Below, piece by piece: positions 1-7,471 of a stretch of DNA of 64,000 nt. Location: NCBI GenBank assembly GCA_963836775.1, contig CAWIKR010000003.1, forward strand, positions 124,001 through 188,000. The letters run 5' to 3'. Source of the stretch: DASQPR01 sp963836775 (GTDB lineage Bacteria; Actinomycetota; Actinomycetes; Mycobacteriales; Micromonosporaceae). A program made the translations under genes and the position numbers. Below the pieces are notes generated by a model. That model was not told the DNA's origin. It was given only the letters and a program-made list of their open reading frames with translations, and made no database searches. Within the stretch, counting starts at the first letter, position 1. The number at the start of each line of letters is the position of its first letter.

Positions 1-99
1 CGAGGCGTATTCGAAGGCCGCGACGTCGGCTCGCAACCGGATGGCGATGGCGTGCAGATCGGCGGCGGCGGCCCGGAGTTCGTCGAGGGCGACGGTCAT
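1..99 (-). CDS. N-terminus of a small helical protein, cut by the window start
   Basis: Only the first 33 codons are present, reading MTVALDELRAAAADLHAIAI and onward. The stretch is Ala/Leu-rich and predicted helical. It resembles the start of EspC/WXG100-like (type VII secretion-associated) proteins, which often lie beside acpS in actinobacteria, but the fragment is too short to assign a family. An in-frame GTG at 109-111 could be used instead of the ATG at 97-99. It is transcribed divergently from acpS. Confidence 0.4.
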   Translation of the reverse strand, partial: MTVALDELRAAAADLHAIAIRLRADVAAFEYAS

Positions 100-183
100 G
101 GGTTCGGTCACCGCCCCAGATTCGCAGCTGCCCGCCGACCGCAGAAGAGGTGTGGACAGAGGCAGCGGACCCCACCCGCGCAC

Positions 184-216
184 TTATCCACACCCGTTGA
201 CACCCATGAACGGGTG
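184..216. promoter_or_regulatory. DnaA-box-like site overlapping an 8-bp inverted repeat upstream of acpS
   Basis: TTATCCACA, an exact DnaA-box consensus match, lies at 184-192. It overlaps the inverted repeat CACCCGTT-N10-AACGGGTG at 191-216. A weaker inverted partner, TGTGGACAG, is at 151-159. The cluster sits between a divergent gene and acpS, where an operator would be expected. The binding protein is unknown. Confidence 0.35.
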
Positions 217-258
217 CAGCGTTTGGACGCAGTGGGGCGCGTCCTTGGATCGAACGCA

Positions 259-264
259 TAAGGT
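259..264 (+). promoter_or_regulatory. -10 element of a likely leaderless acpS promoter
   Basis: TAAGGT is followed by exactly six bases and the GTG start of acpS, so transcription would begin at the start codon. No Shine-Dalgarno sequence precedes the GTG. The same spacing occurs before alr and guaA in this window. Confidence 0.5.
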
Positions 265-270
265 GATCCG

Positions 271-639
271 GTGATCGTCGCAGTCGGAATCGACGTGGTC
301 CTGGTGGAGCGGTTCATCGCTGCGCTGGAGCGCACCCCGCTGCTGGCCGAGCGGTTGTTCACCGAGGCCGAGCGCACCACCGCGTCCAGCAACCCGCGTT
401 CGCCGGACTCGTTGGCGGCCCGGTTCGCGGCCAAGGAAGCGGTGGCCAAGGCGTTGGGCGCGCCGACCGGATTGTCCTGGCATGACTGCGAGATCGTCTC
501 GGACCCGGACGGGCGGCCCTGGCTCACCGTTTCCGGCACCGTCGCGGCCGCCGCCGCCGAGCGCGGCGTGACCCGCTGGCACCTGTCCCTCTCCCATGAC
601 GGCGGCATCGCCTCCGCCATGGTCGTCGCGGAGGCGTAG
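271..639 (+). CDS. acpS: Holo-[acyl-carrier-protein] synthase
   Basis: It transfers 4'-phosphopantetheine from CoA to the serine of acyl carrier protein, activating ACP for fatty acid synthesis in the cytoplasm. At 122 residues it has the normal length of trimeric AcpS enzymes. The family motifs are GIDVV at the N-terminus (Mg-binding Asp8), RFAAKEAVAKALG with metal-binding Glu56, and HLSLSHDGG near the C-terminus. The GTG start is set by the -10 box six bases upstream. Three bases separate it from the NAD(P)HX repair gene, so the two are probably co-transcribed, as in many actinobacteria. Confidence 0.93.
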   Translation: MIVAVGIDVVLVERFIAALERTPLLAERLFTEAERTTASSNPRSPDSLAARFAAKEAVAKALGAPTGLSWHDCEIVSDPDGRPWLTVSGTVAAAAAERGVTRWHLSLSHDGGIASAMVVAEA

Positions 640-642
640 CCG

Positions 643-2118
643 ATGTCTCGAGGAGCCTGGCGGGTGGCGTCGGTGCGGGCCGCCGAATCGTCGTTGATGG
701 CGACACTGCCACCCGGAGCCCTGATGGCGCGCGCCGCGAGTGGCCTGGCCACCCGCTGCGCGGCACTGCTCGAAGACCGGTTCGGGTCGGTCTATGGCCG
801 CGGCGTGCACCTGCTGATCGGGGCCGGCGACAACGGTGGCGACGCATTGTTCGCGGGTGCGGCGCTGGCCCGGCGCGGGGTTCGCGTGCAGGCACAGCTT
901 CTTGACCCGGAGAAGGCTCACCCGGGCGGACTGGCGGCGCTGACGGCTGCTTACGGCCGGATCGTCACCGGACCGGCGGCCACGGTGGACTTGATCGTGG
1001 ACGGCATCACCGGAATCGGTGGTCGCGGTGGTCTGCGCCCGGCGGCGTCCGCGGCGATCGCCGCTCTCTCCGCGGTACGCGGATCCGACGCCGGCCGCCC
1101 GATCATGGTGGCCGTGGATCTGCCGTCCGGAGTCGACGCCGACACCGGGGCGGTCACCGGCGAGGCCGTCACCGCGGACGTGACGGTCGCCTTCGGTTGC
1201 CTGAAGCCGGGTCTGGTGGTCGGCGCCGGTGCGGTTCATGCCGGGCTGGTCGTTCTGGTCGACATCGGTCTCGGACCGTGGCTGTCCGGGGATCCCGCCG
1301 TCCGCGTCGTCGATCACGAAGATGTCGTCTCGTGGTGGCCGGTGCCGGATGAGGGATCGGACAAGTACACCCGCGGCGTGGTCGGGCTGGCCACCGGATC
1401 GGTGCATTACACCGGTGCCGCGCTCCTATCGGTGGCCGGCGCCGGCGCCGGGCCGACCGGCTTGATCCGCTACGCCGGGGGGGCTGCTGACCTGGTCCGC
1501 GCCGCTCATCCCAACGTGGTCGTCTCGGATCGGGTCGCCGATGCCGGCCGGGTGCAGGCCTGGGCCTGCGGCAGCGGTCTGGGCACCGATGATCACGCGG
1601 TGGCGGAGGTCCGTGCCGTGCTGGCGGCTCCGGTGCCGGTGGTTCTGGACGCCGACGCGCTCACCATCCTGGCCGACGGGCGTACGCCGCACACGGCTGA
1701 CCTGCTCCGATCCCGGTCGGCGCCGGTGATCGTGACGCCGCACGACCGGGAGTTCGCCCGGTTGGCCGGGGCGCCGCCCGGCGCGGACCGAGTCGAGGCC
1801 GCCCTCGATCTGGCCGCCAAGACCAGAGCCACGGTGCTGCTGAAGGGCTCGCGTACGGTGGTAGCGACGCCAAACGGGACAGTCTGGGTCAATCCGACCG
1901 GTTCGCCGGCGCTGGCCACCGGGGGGACCGGCGACATCCTGTCCGGCCTGATCGCCTCGCTGCTCGCCGCCGGACTGCCGCCGGAGCGGGCCGCGATCGC
2001 AGGCGCCTACGTGCACGGTCTCGCCGGGCGGGCCGCGGCCGGCGACGGCTCCGGGCCGGTGGCGATCACCTCGGTCGATGTTGCCGCGGCCCTTCAGGCG
2101 ATGGTTTCGGCTCTCTAA
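643..2118 (+). CDS. nnr: Bifunctional NAD(P)H-hydrate epimerase / ADP-dependent NAD(P)H-hydrate dehydratase
   Basis: It repairs hydrated NADH and NADPH: the N-terminal YjeF_N domain (about residues 1-215) epimerises R-NAD(P)HX and the C-terminal ribokinase-like domain (about 230-491) dehydrates the S form using ADP. The epimerase loop GAGDNGGDALFAG and the dehydratase nucleotide motif ATGGTGDILSGLIAS are both intact. At 491 residues it is a full-length fusion. It starts three bases after acpS. The next gene, alr, appears to have its own promoter, so this may end the two-gene unit. Confidence 0.92.
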   Translation: MSRGAWRVASVRAAESSLMATLPPGALMARAASGLATRCAALLEDRFGSVYGRGVHLLIGAGDNGGDALFAGAALARRGVRVQAQLLDPEKAHPGGLAALTAAYGRIVTGPAATVDLIVDGITGIGGRGGLRPAASAAIAALSAVRGSDAGRPIMVAVDLPSGVDADTGAVTGEAVTADVTVAFGCLKPGLVVGAGAVHAGLVVLVDIGLGPWLSGDPAVRVVDHEDVVSWWPVPDEGSDKYTRGVVGLATGSVHYTGAALLSVAGAGAGPTGLIRYAGGAADLVRAAHPNVVVSDRVADAGRVQAWACGSGLGTDDHAVAEVRAVLAAPVPVVLDADALTILADGRTPHTADLLRSRSAPVIVTPHDREFARLAGAPPGADRVEAALDLAAKTRATVLLKGSRTVVATPNGTVWVNPTGSPALATGGTGDILSGLIASLLAAGLPPERAAIAGAYVHGLAGRAAAGDGSGPVAITSVDVAAALQAMVSAL

Positions 2119-2130
2119 TTAACTGGCCGG

Positions 2131-2136
2131 TAGGCT
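2131..2136 (+). promoter_or_regulatory. -10 element of a likely leaderless alr promoter
   Basis: TAGGCT lies six bases before the ATG of alr, in the 24-base gap after the nnr stop. No ribosome-binding site is present. The arrangement matches leaderless actinobacterial promoters (TANNNT-N6-start) and is nearly identical to that of guaA. Confidence 0.55.
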
Positions 2137-2142
2137 TGCACC

Positions 2143-3276
2143 ATGTGGCAGGCGGAGATCCGGGTCGACCTGAGCGCCATCGCCGAGAACGTGGCGCGCC
2201 TGCGGGCCGGGACCGCCGCCGAGGTGATGGCAGTGGTGAAGGCCAATGCCTATGGCCACGGCATGGTCGACTCGGCGCGGGCCGCCCTGGCCGGCGGCGC
2301 CACCTGGCTCGGCGTGTGCACCGTCGATGAGGCACTCGGCCTGCGCGGCGCCGGCATCAACGCGCCGATCCTGTCCTGGCTGTGGGCGCCCGGAGCGGCC
2401 CTGGCCAGCGCGATCGCCGCCGACGTTGACCTCTCGGTGGCCAGCCTGGAGCAGTTGGACGAAGTGGTCGAAGCGGTCGCGACGGCGGAGCGGCCGGCTC
2501 GCGTACACCTGAAGATCGACACCGGCCTGAGTCGCAGCGGCGCCGGGCCGACCGACTGGCCGGCGCTGGTAGAGGCGGCGGCCAAGGCGCAGGCCGAGGG
2601 TGACATCGACGCGGTTGGCGTGTGGAGCCACTTTGCCTGCGCGGACGATCCCGGCAACGAGAGCATCGACCGGCAACTGGCCAACTTCCGGACCGCGCTG
2701 GACGAGGCCGCTCGCTCCGGCATCCAGCCGCGCTATCGGCACATGGCCAACTCCGCCGCCACGCTGACCCGTCCGGACACACACTTCGATCTGGTCCGGC
2801 CCGGGATCGCGATCTACGGCCTGTCGCCGATCAGCGGCGAGACCTTCGGCCTGCGGCCGGCAATGACGGTGCGGGCTCGGGCGATCCTGACCAAGCGGGT
2901 GCCGGCCGGTGAGGGCGTCTCCTACGGGCATACCTACACCACCCCGCGGCCGACCAATCTGGCGCTGATCCCGATGGGCTACGGCGATGGCATCCCGCGG
3001 CATGCCAGCAACACGGCCCCGGTGCTGTTGGCCGGCCGGGTCCGGACCATCGCCGGCCGGGTCTGCATGGACCAGATCGTCCTCGATTGCGGCGATGACG
3101 ACATCCGGGCCGGCGATATCGCGGTGCTGTTCGGCCCCGGGACCAACGGCGAGCCGACCGCCGACGACTGGGCCGCTGCCTGCGGCACCATCAACTACGA
3201 GATCGTCACGCGCATCGGCGGTTCCCGGGTGCTGCGAACATTTGACGATCTGCCGGGCGTTCAGGAGATGTCGTGA
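2143..3276 (+). CDS. alr: Alanine racemase (PLP-dependent)
   Basis: It interconverts L- and D-alanine, supplying D-Ala for peptidoglycan. The N-terminal TIM-barrel carries the PLP-lysine motif VVKANAYGHG (Lys33). The C-terminal domain carries the catalytic tyrosine in EGVSYGHTY (Tyr261). The length of 377 residues is typical. The ATG is fixed by the -10 box six bases upstream. Its stop overlaps the GTG of the following hydrolase by four bases, indicating translational coupling. Confidence 0.95.
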   Translation: MWQAEIRVDLSAIAENVARLRAGTAAEVMAVVKANAYGHGMVDSARAALAGGATWLGVCTVDEALGLRGAGINAPILSWLWAPGAALASAIAADVDLSVASLEQLDEVVEAVATAERPARVHLKIDTGLSRSGAGPTDWPALVEAAAKAQAEGDIDAVGVWSHFACADDPGNESIDRQLANFRTALDEAARSGIQPRYRHMANSAATLTRPDTHFDLVRPGIAIYGLSPISGETFGLRPAMTVRARAILTKRVPAGEGVSYGHTYTTPRPTNLALIPMGYGDGIPRHASNTAPVLLAGRVRTIAGRVCMDQIVLDCGDDDIRAGDIAVLFGPGTNGEPTADDWAAACGTINYEIVTRIGGSRVLRTFDDLPGVQEMS

Positions 3277-4412
3277 CCTCCTCCGGCGCGTTGGAAGCTA
3301 CCGAGGCGGGTAGTAACTCACGCCGGCGCCGTGCCGGCCTGATCGGTGCTGTTCTCGGTGTGACCGCGGCGGGCGTGGCCGCCGGCGTCGCGGCCGAGCG
3401 GCTGATTCTGCGACGGACGAGGATGGCTGACACGGATCTCGCGAGCGAGCCATTCGGCCGCCTTCCGTTCGATGAATCGCTCACCCTGCCGACCGCCGAC
3501 GGGGTGGACATCCACGTGGAGATCGTGGAGCCGGCCGACGGGGTCGACCTGCCGGATGACTATCAGCCCCCCGGCATCACCAGCCACGACGAGCCGACGC
3601 TCGTGTTCGTGCACGGCTTCTGCCTGGACATGGGCACGTTCCACTTCCAGCGTAAAGAGTTGACCCGGCAGGGCGAATACCGGATGGTCTTCTACGACCA
3701 GCCCGGGCACGGCCGGTCCGGGCGCCTCACCCGGGGTGAATACACGCTGCCGATGCTGGCGCGAACCCTGCACACGGTGATCGAGGAGACCGTCCCGGAC
3801 GGCCCGATCGTGCTGGTCGGCCACTCGATGGGTGGCATGACCATCATGGCGCTGGCGGAGGAATATCCGGAGCTCTTCGGTGACCGGGTCCGCGGCGTCG
3901 TCTTCGTCTCCACCTCGGCCGGCAAGCTGGATGAAGTCAACTTCGGCATGCCCGATGTGCTGTCCCGGTTCAGCCGGCACCTGCTGCCGCTGGTGACCAC
4001 CACCGGACGCGCCACCGCCGGAATGATCGACGCGGCCCGCCGCGCCTCCAGCGATCTTGCCTGGTTGCTGACCCGGAAATACGGCTTCGGCAGCCGCAAA
4101 GCCGACCCCGCGCTGGTGTCCTATGTGGAGCGGATGAACGGCCGGACCAGCACCGAGGTGGTGGCGCGATACCTGCGGGCGCTCTACACGCACGCCCGGT
4201 TCCCCGCGCTCGAGGCCCTAAGCGAGGTGCGTACGCTGGCGATCTGTGGCGATCAGGATCAGCTGACACCGTTGTCGCATTCCGAAGAGATCGCCCGGGT
4301 GCTGCCGGAATCCAAGCTGGTCGTGGTGCCCGAAGCCGGTCACGTCGCGCTTCTAGAATTTCCTGAGGTCGTCAACGACGCGATCGAGACTTTCCTGAAA
4401 GAGATCGATTAG
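3273..4412 (+). CDS. Alpha/beta hydrolase with N-terminal membrane anchor
   Basis: A hydrophobic stretch at about residues 22-48 follows an Arg-rich start, suggesting an N-terminal membrane anchor. The catalytic domain has VFVHGF (oxyanion region), the nucleophile elbow VGHSMGG, the acid in GDQDQLTP and the histidine in EAGHVALLE. This is the full triad of an esterase/lipase-like fold. A hydrolase in this position between alr and tsaE is common in actinobacteria, but its substrate is unknown. The GTG start overlaps the alr stop by four bases and tsaE follows with no gap, so it is translated within the operon. Confidence 0.85.
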   Translation: MTSSGALEATEAGSNSRRRRAGLIGAVLGVTAAGVAAGVAAERLILRRTRMADTDLASEPFGRLPFDESLTLPTADGVDIHVEIVEPADGVDLPDDYQPPGITSHDEPTLVFVHGFCLDMGTFHFQRKELTRQGEYRMVFYDQPGHGRSGRLTRGEYTLPMLARTLHTVIEETVPDGPIVLVGHSMGGMTIMALAEEYPELFGDRVRGVVFVSTSAGKLDEVNFGMPDVLSRFSRHLLPLVTTTGRATAGMIDAARRASSDLAWLLTRKYGFGSRKADPALVSYVERMNGRTSTEVVARYLRALYTHARFPALEALSEVRTLAICGDQDQLTPLSHSEEIARVLPESKLVVVPEAGHVALLEFPEVVNDAIETFLKEID

Positions 4413-4901
4413 ATGTACGTGCTGGAGACGGTCGCCGACACCCAGGACTTCGGACGGCGACTGGCAAGCCTGCTCAAGGCGGGTGACCTGGTGCTGCTGA
4501 CTGGGCCGCTGGGCGCCGGAAAGACCGCTCTGGCCCAGGGCATCGGCGCCGGGCTGGAGGTGACCGGGACGGTCACGTCTCCGACCTTCGTCATCGCCCG
4601 GGTGCACCGCGGATCCGCGGTCGGTGGTCCGGCTCTGGTGCACGTGGATGCTTACCGGCTGGGAAATGTGGCCGATCCCCGAGCCGAAGTCGACGATCTG
4701 GATCTGGACGCGTCGCTGGAAGATTCGGTGACGTTGGTCGAGTGGGGTGAGGGCATGGTCGAGCAGCTCTCCGAGGCCTACCTCGAAGTGCTGATCGACC
4801 GGCGCGACGATGACGTTCGTGAGGTCTCGGTGGCCGGTCACGGCGGCGACTGGCCCGCCCGGCTGGCAACGCTGGAGGAGCCGTCATGCGTGTCGCGGTA
4901 A
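4413..4901 (+). CDS. tsaE: tRNA t6A biosynthesis ATPase TsaE
   Basis: TsaE hydrolyses ATP within the TsaB-TsaD-TsaE complex that attaches threonylcarbamoyl to A37 of ANN-decoding tRNAs. The Walker A motif GPLGAGKT is at residues 31-38, followed by TSPTFVIA and HVDAYRL, both typical of the family. At 162 residues its length is normal. The ATG directly abuts the upstream stop codon. The 3' end overlaps tsaB by 16 bases. Confidence 0.93.
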   Translation: MYVLETVADTQDFGRRLASLLKAGDLVLLTGPLGAGKTALAQGIGAGLEVTGTVTSPTFVIARVHRGSAVGGPALVHVDAYRLGNVADPRAEVDDLDLDASLEDSVTLVEWGEGMVEQLSEAYLEVLIDRRDDDVREVSVAGHGGDWPARLATLEEPSCVSR

Positions 4902-5581
4902 TCGATTCGGCGACGCCGGCGATCACCGCCGCGGTCGCCGTGATCGACGACGACGAGTCGGTCAAGGTCCTGGCCGAGCGGGTTGCCGTGGACGGCCGCG
5001 CACACGGTGAGCTTCTTGCTCCGGCGTTGCACGCGGCGCTCGCCGAAGCCGGTCTGACATCGCGTGATCTGGACGCGGTGGTGGTCGGTCTCGGACCCGG
5101 CCCGTTCACGGGGTTGCGGGTCGGCCTGGTCACCGCGGCCGCGATCGCCGACGCGACCGGAATTCCGGCCTACGGCGTGTGCACATTGGACGCCATCGGG
5201 CTGGCCGTGGCCGATCACGGCAAGGTGCTGGTGGCCACCGATGCCCGCCGCCGCGAGGTCTATTGGGGTTTCTACGACAAGGGCGCCCGCGTTGACGGCC
5301 CGTCGGTGTGCAAACCCGCCGATCTGGTGCTGCCCGATGATGTGGTGGCCGCGGCCGGCGATGGTGCCCGGATCTACGGCGAGGTGTTCGGCCTGCCGCT
5401 CGTACCGGCGGCTCTGTATCCACCCGCGGCCGATCTCGCCGCGCTCGCTGCGCGCCGAGTGCTTGATCGCGCTCCGAGCGAGCCGCTGACGCCGCTGTAT
5501 CTGCGCCGCCCGGACGCGGTCGAGCCAGCCGCTCGGAAGACCGTTTCGCAACCGGCTCCGCCGATCGGGCCGGCGCCGTGA
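4886..5581 (+). CDS. tsaB: tRNA t6A biosynthesis dimerisation protein TsaB
   Basis: TsaB is the inactive ASKHA-fold partner that dimerises with TsaD. The N-terminus MRVAVIDSATP and the motif GLGPGPFTGLRVGL are characteristic. It has 231 residues and lacks the metal-binding histidines of TsaD, as expected. It overlaps tsaE at its 5' end and rimI at its 3' end (GTGA), so all three are translationally coupled. Confidence 0.92.
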   Translation: MRVAVIDSATPAITAAVAVIDDDESVKVLAERVAVDGRAHGELLAPALHAALAEAGLTSRDLDAVVVGLGPGPFTGLRVGLVTAAAIADATGIPAYGVCTLDAIGLAVADHGKVLVATDARRREVYWGFYDKGARVDGPSVCKPADLVLPDDVVAAAGDGARIYGEVFGLPLVPAALYPPAADLAALAARRVLDRAPSEPLTPLYLRRPDAVEPAARKTVSQPAPPIGPAP

Positions 5582-6018
5582 CGATCGCCAAAATGCGCTG
5601 GTGGCACATCGAGGAGCTGCTGCCGATCGAGGACGATCTGTTCGGCGCCGAGAAGTGGTCGGACGCGATGTTCTGGAGCGAACTCGCCAACGGTCATCAC
5701 TACGTCGTGGATCTCGACGATGAGGGTGCCGTGGGCGGATACGCGGGGCTCGCGGTCAGTCCTCCGGATGAAGCCTGGGTGCAGAACGTCGCCGTCCGCC
5801 GAGACCGGCAGCGGCTCGGCCGCGGCCGCGCGATGCTGGAGGAGTTGCTGGCCGAGGCGGCCCGGCAGGCGGTGCCCAGCGTTCTCCTCGAGGTGGCGGT
5901 GGACAACGAGGCGGCGCAGAAGCTTTACGCGTCCTACGGATTCGAGGGTGTCGGGATCCGCAAGGGCTATTACCAGCCGAGCAACACCGACGCCCTGGTG
6001 ATGAGGCGAGATGACTGA
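5578..6018 (+). CDS. rimI: Ribosomal-protein alanine N-acetyltransferase RimI
   Basis: This GNAT-family acetyltransferase is expected to acetylate the N-terminal alanine of ribosomal protein S18. The acetyl-CoA loop is RRDRQRLGRGRAM at about residues 76-88, followed by LLEVAVDNEAAQKLYASYGF, the usual GNAT C-terminal signature. At 146 residues it is standard length. The GTG start overlaps the tsaB stop, and its end overlaps tsaD by eight bases. The tsaB-rimI-tsaD order is the classical one. Confidence 0.9.
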   Translation: MTIAKMRWWHIEELLPIEDDLFGAEKWSDAMFWSELANGHHYVVDLDDEGAVGGYAGLAVSPPDEAWVQNVAVRRDRQRLGRGRAMLEELLAEAARQAVPSVLLEVAVDNEAAQKLYASYGFEGVGIRKGYYQPSNTDALVMRRDD

Positions 6019-7084
6019 CCAGCCGAGCCGGCGCGCAGCGCGGGACGAGCCGTTGATCCTGGGGATCGAAACGTCGTGCGATGAGACCGGCGTCGGGATC
6101 GTCCGCGGGCACACGCTGCTCGCCGACGCGATCGCGTCCAGCGTCGACCTGCACGCGCGATTTGGTGGCGTGGTGCCCGAGGTGGCCAGCCGCGCGCATC
6201 TGGAGGCGCTGGTGCCGACGATGCACCGGGCGCTGTCGACGGCCGGTGTCACGCTCGCCGACATCGACGCGATCGCGGTCACCGCCGGGCCCGGCCTGGC
6301 CGGTGCGCTCCTGGTCGGAGTGGCCGGAGCGAAGGGCTACGCGCTGGCCGCCGACAAGCCGATCTACGGGGTGAACCATCTCGCCGCGCACGTCGCGGTC
6401 GACACCCTGGAGCACGGGCCGCTGCCGGAGCCGGCGATCGCGCTGCTCGTCTCCGGCGGGCACTCATCGCTGCTGCGGGTGGACAACCTGGCCAGCGGCG
6501 TGGTGCCGCTCGGCGCCACCATTGACGATGCCGCCGGCGAAGCCTTCGACAAGGTGGCCCGGGTGCTGGGCCTGCCATTCCCGGGTGGCCCGCCGATCGA
6601 CAAGGCGGCCCGCGAGGGCAACGGCTCCGCGATTGCCTTCCCGCGTGGTCTCACCGGTCCACGGGATCAGGCCGAGCACCGGTTCGACTTCTCGTTCTCC
6701 GGACTCAAGACGGCCGTGGCGCGTTGGGTCGAGGCCCGTCAGCGCGCCGGTGAGCCAGTTCCCATGCACGATGTCGCCGCGTCGTTCCAGGAAGCCGTCT
6801 GCGATGTGCTGACCGCCAAGGCGATCGATGCGTGCCGCGACAGCGGGATCTCGACGCTGGTGATCGGCGGCGGCGTCGCCGCGAATTCGCGGATCCGGTC
6901 GATGGCCGCCGAACGCGCCGGGCGCTATGGAATCACCGTGCGGGTGCCCCGGCCGGGTCTGTGCACGGACAACGGTGCGATGGTCGCCGCGCTCGGATCG
7001 CACCTGGTGGCCGCCGGTGTGGCCGCATCGCCACTGGATCTGCCGGCGGATTCGGCAATGCCGCTGACGCTGGTGAGCGTGTGA
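6011..7084 (+). CDS. tsaD: tRNA N6-adenosine threonylcarbamoyltransferase TsaD
   Basis: TsaD transfers the threonylcarbamoyl group from threonylcarbamoyl-AMP to tRNA A37. The protein has 357 residues with the ASKHA start ILGIETSCDETGVGIV and the metal-binding pair in VNHLAAHV (His123, His127). LVSGGHSSLL and GGGVAANSRIR complete the signature. It ends the t6A gene run. Confidence 0.95.
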   Translation: MTDQPSRRAARDEPLILGIETSCDETGVGIVRGHTLLADAIASSVDLHARFGGVVPEVASRAHLEALVPTMHRALSTAGVTLADIDAIAVTAGPGLAGALLVGVAGAKGYALAADKPIYGVNHLAAHVAVDTLEHGPLPEPAIALLVSGGHSSLLRVDNLASGVVPLGATIDDAAGEAFDKVARVLGLPFPGGPPIDKAAREGNGSAIAFPRGLTGPRDQAEHRFDFSFSGLKTAVARWVEARQRAGEPVPMHDVAASFQEAVCDVLTAKAIDACRDSGISTLVIGGGVAANSRIRSMAAERAGRYGITVRVPRPGLCTDNGAMVAALGSHLVAAGVAASPLDLPADSAMPLTLVSV

Positions 7085-7121
7085 TGGTCGGTTCGCCGGT
7101 CGCGCTCGCCGGGATCGCGTC

Positions 7122-7376
7122 ATGATCGTCCGGATGTGGGAGGTCACGGCCCACCCCGAGGCGATGGGTGACCTGCTGTCCTGGGTGTGCGAGGCGGGCC
7201 TGCCGCAGATCGAGCAGGATCCGCTGCACGTGTCCAGCGAGGTGTTCACTTCGACGGACAACCGCATCGTGGTGATCTCGAAGTGGCGGAACACGCCCCT
7301 GACGATCGAGGATCCGCCGCGCTATCTGGTTGCCCGGCCACCGCACTCGTGGGACTTCACCGCGGTGGACCGCTGA
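7122..7376 (+). CDS. Small dimeric alpha-beta-barrel (ABM-like) protein
   Basis: The 84 residues (MIVRMWEVTAHPEAMGDLLS and onward) have the size and strand-helix-strand pattern of antibiotic-biosynthesis-monooxygenase-like dimeric barrel domains, with a conserved VVISKW strand. Such proteins often follow tsaD in actinobacteria and are of unknown function. It begins 37 bases after tsaD and is probably read from the same transcript. The next gene converges on it from the other strand. Confidence 0.7.
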   Translation: MIVRMWEVTAHPEAMGDLLSWVCEAGLPQIEQDPLHVSSEVFTSTDNRIVVISKWRNTPLTIEDPPRYLVARPPHSWDFTAVDR

Positions 7377-7471
7377 CGAGTGGCGACCTCCGGCTGTTGA
7401 CGCGTGGGGACCTCACGGGCCGTGGACGGCCGTGGACGCGTGGGACCGGAGGCTGTTGACGCACCCGGACC

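Noticed and set aside
184..1407. A 407-codon minus-strand frame opposite acpS-nnr
   Set aside because: The plus-strand genes carry all catalytic motifs; the antisense frame shows none.
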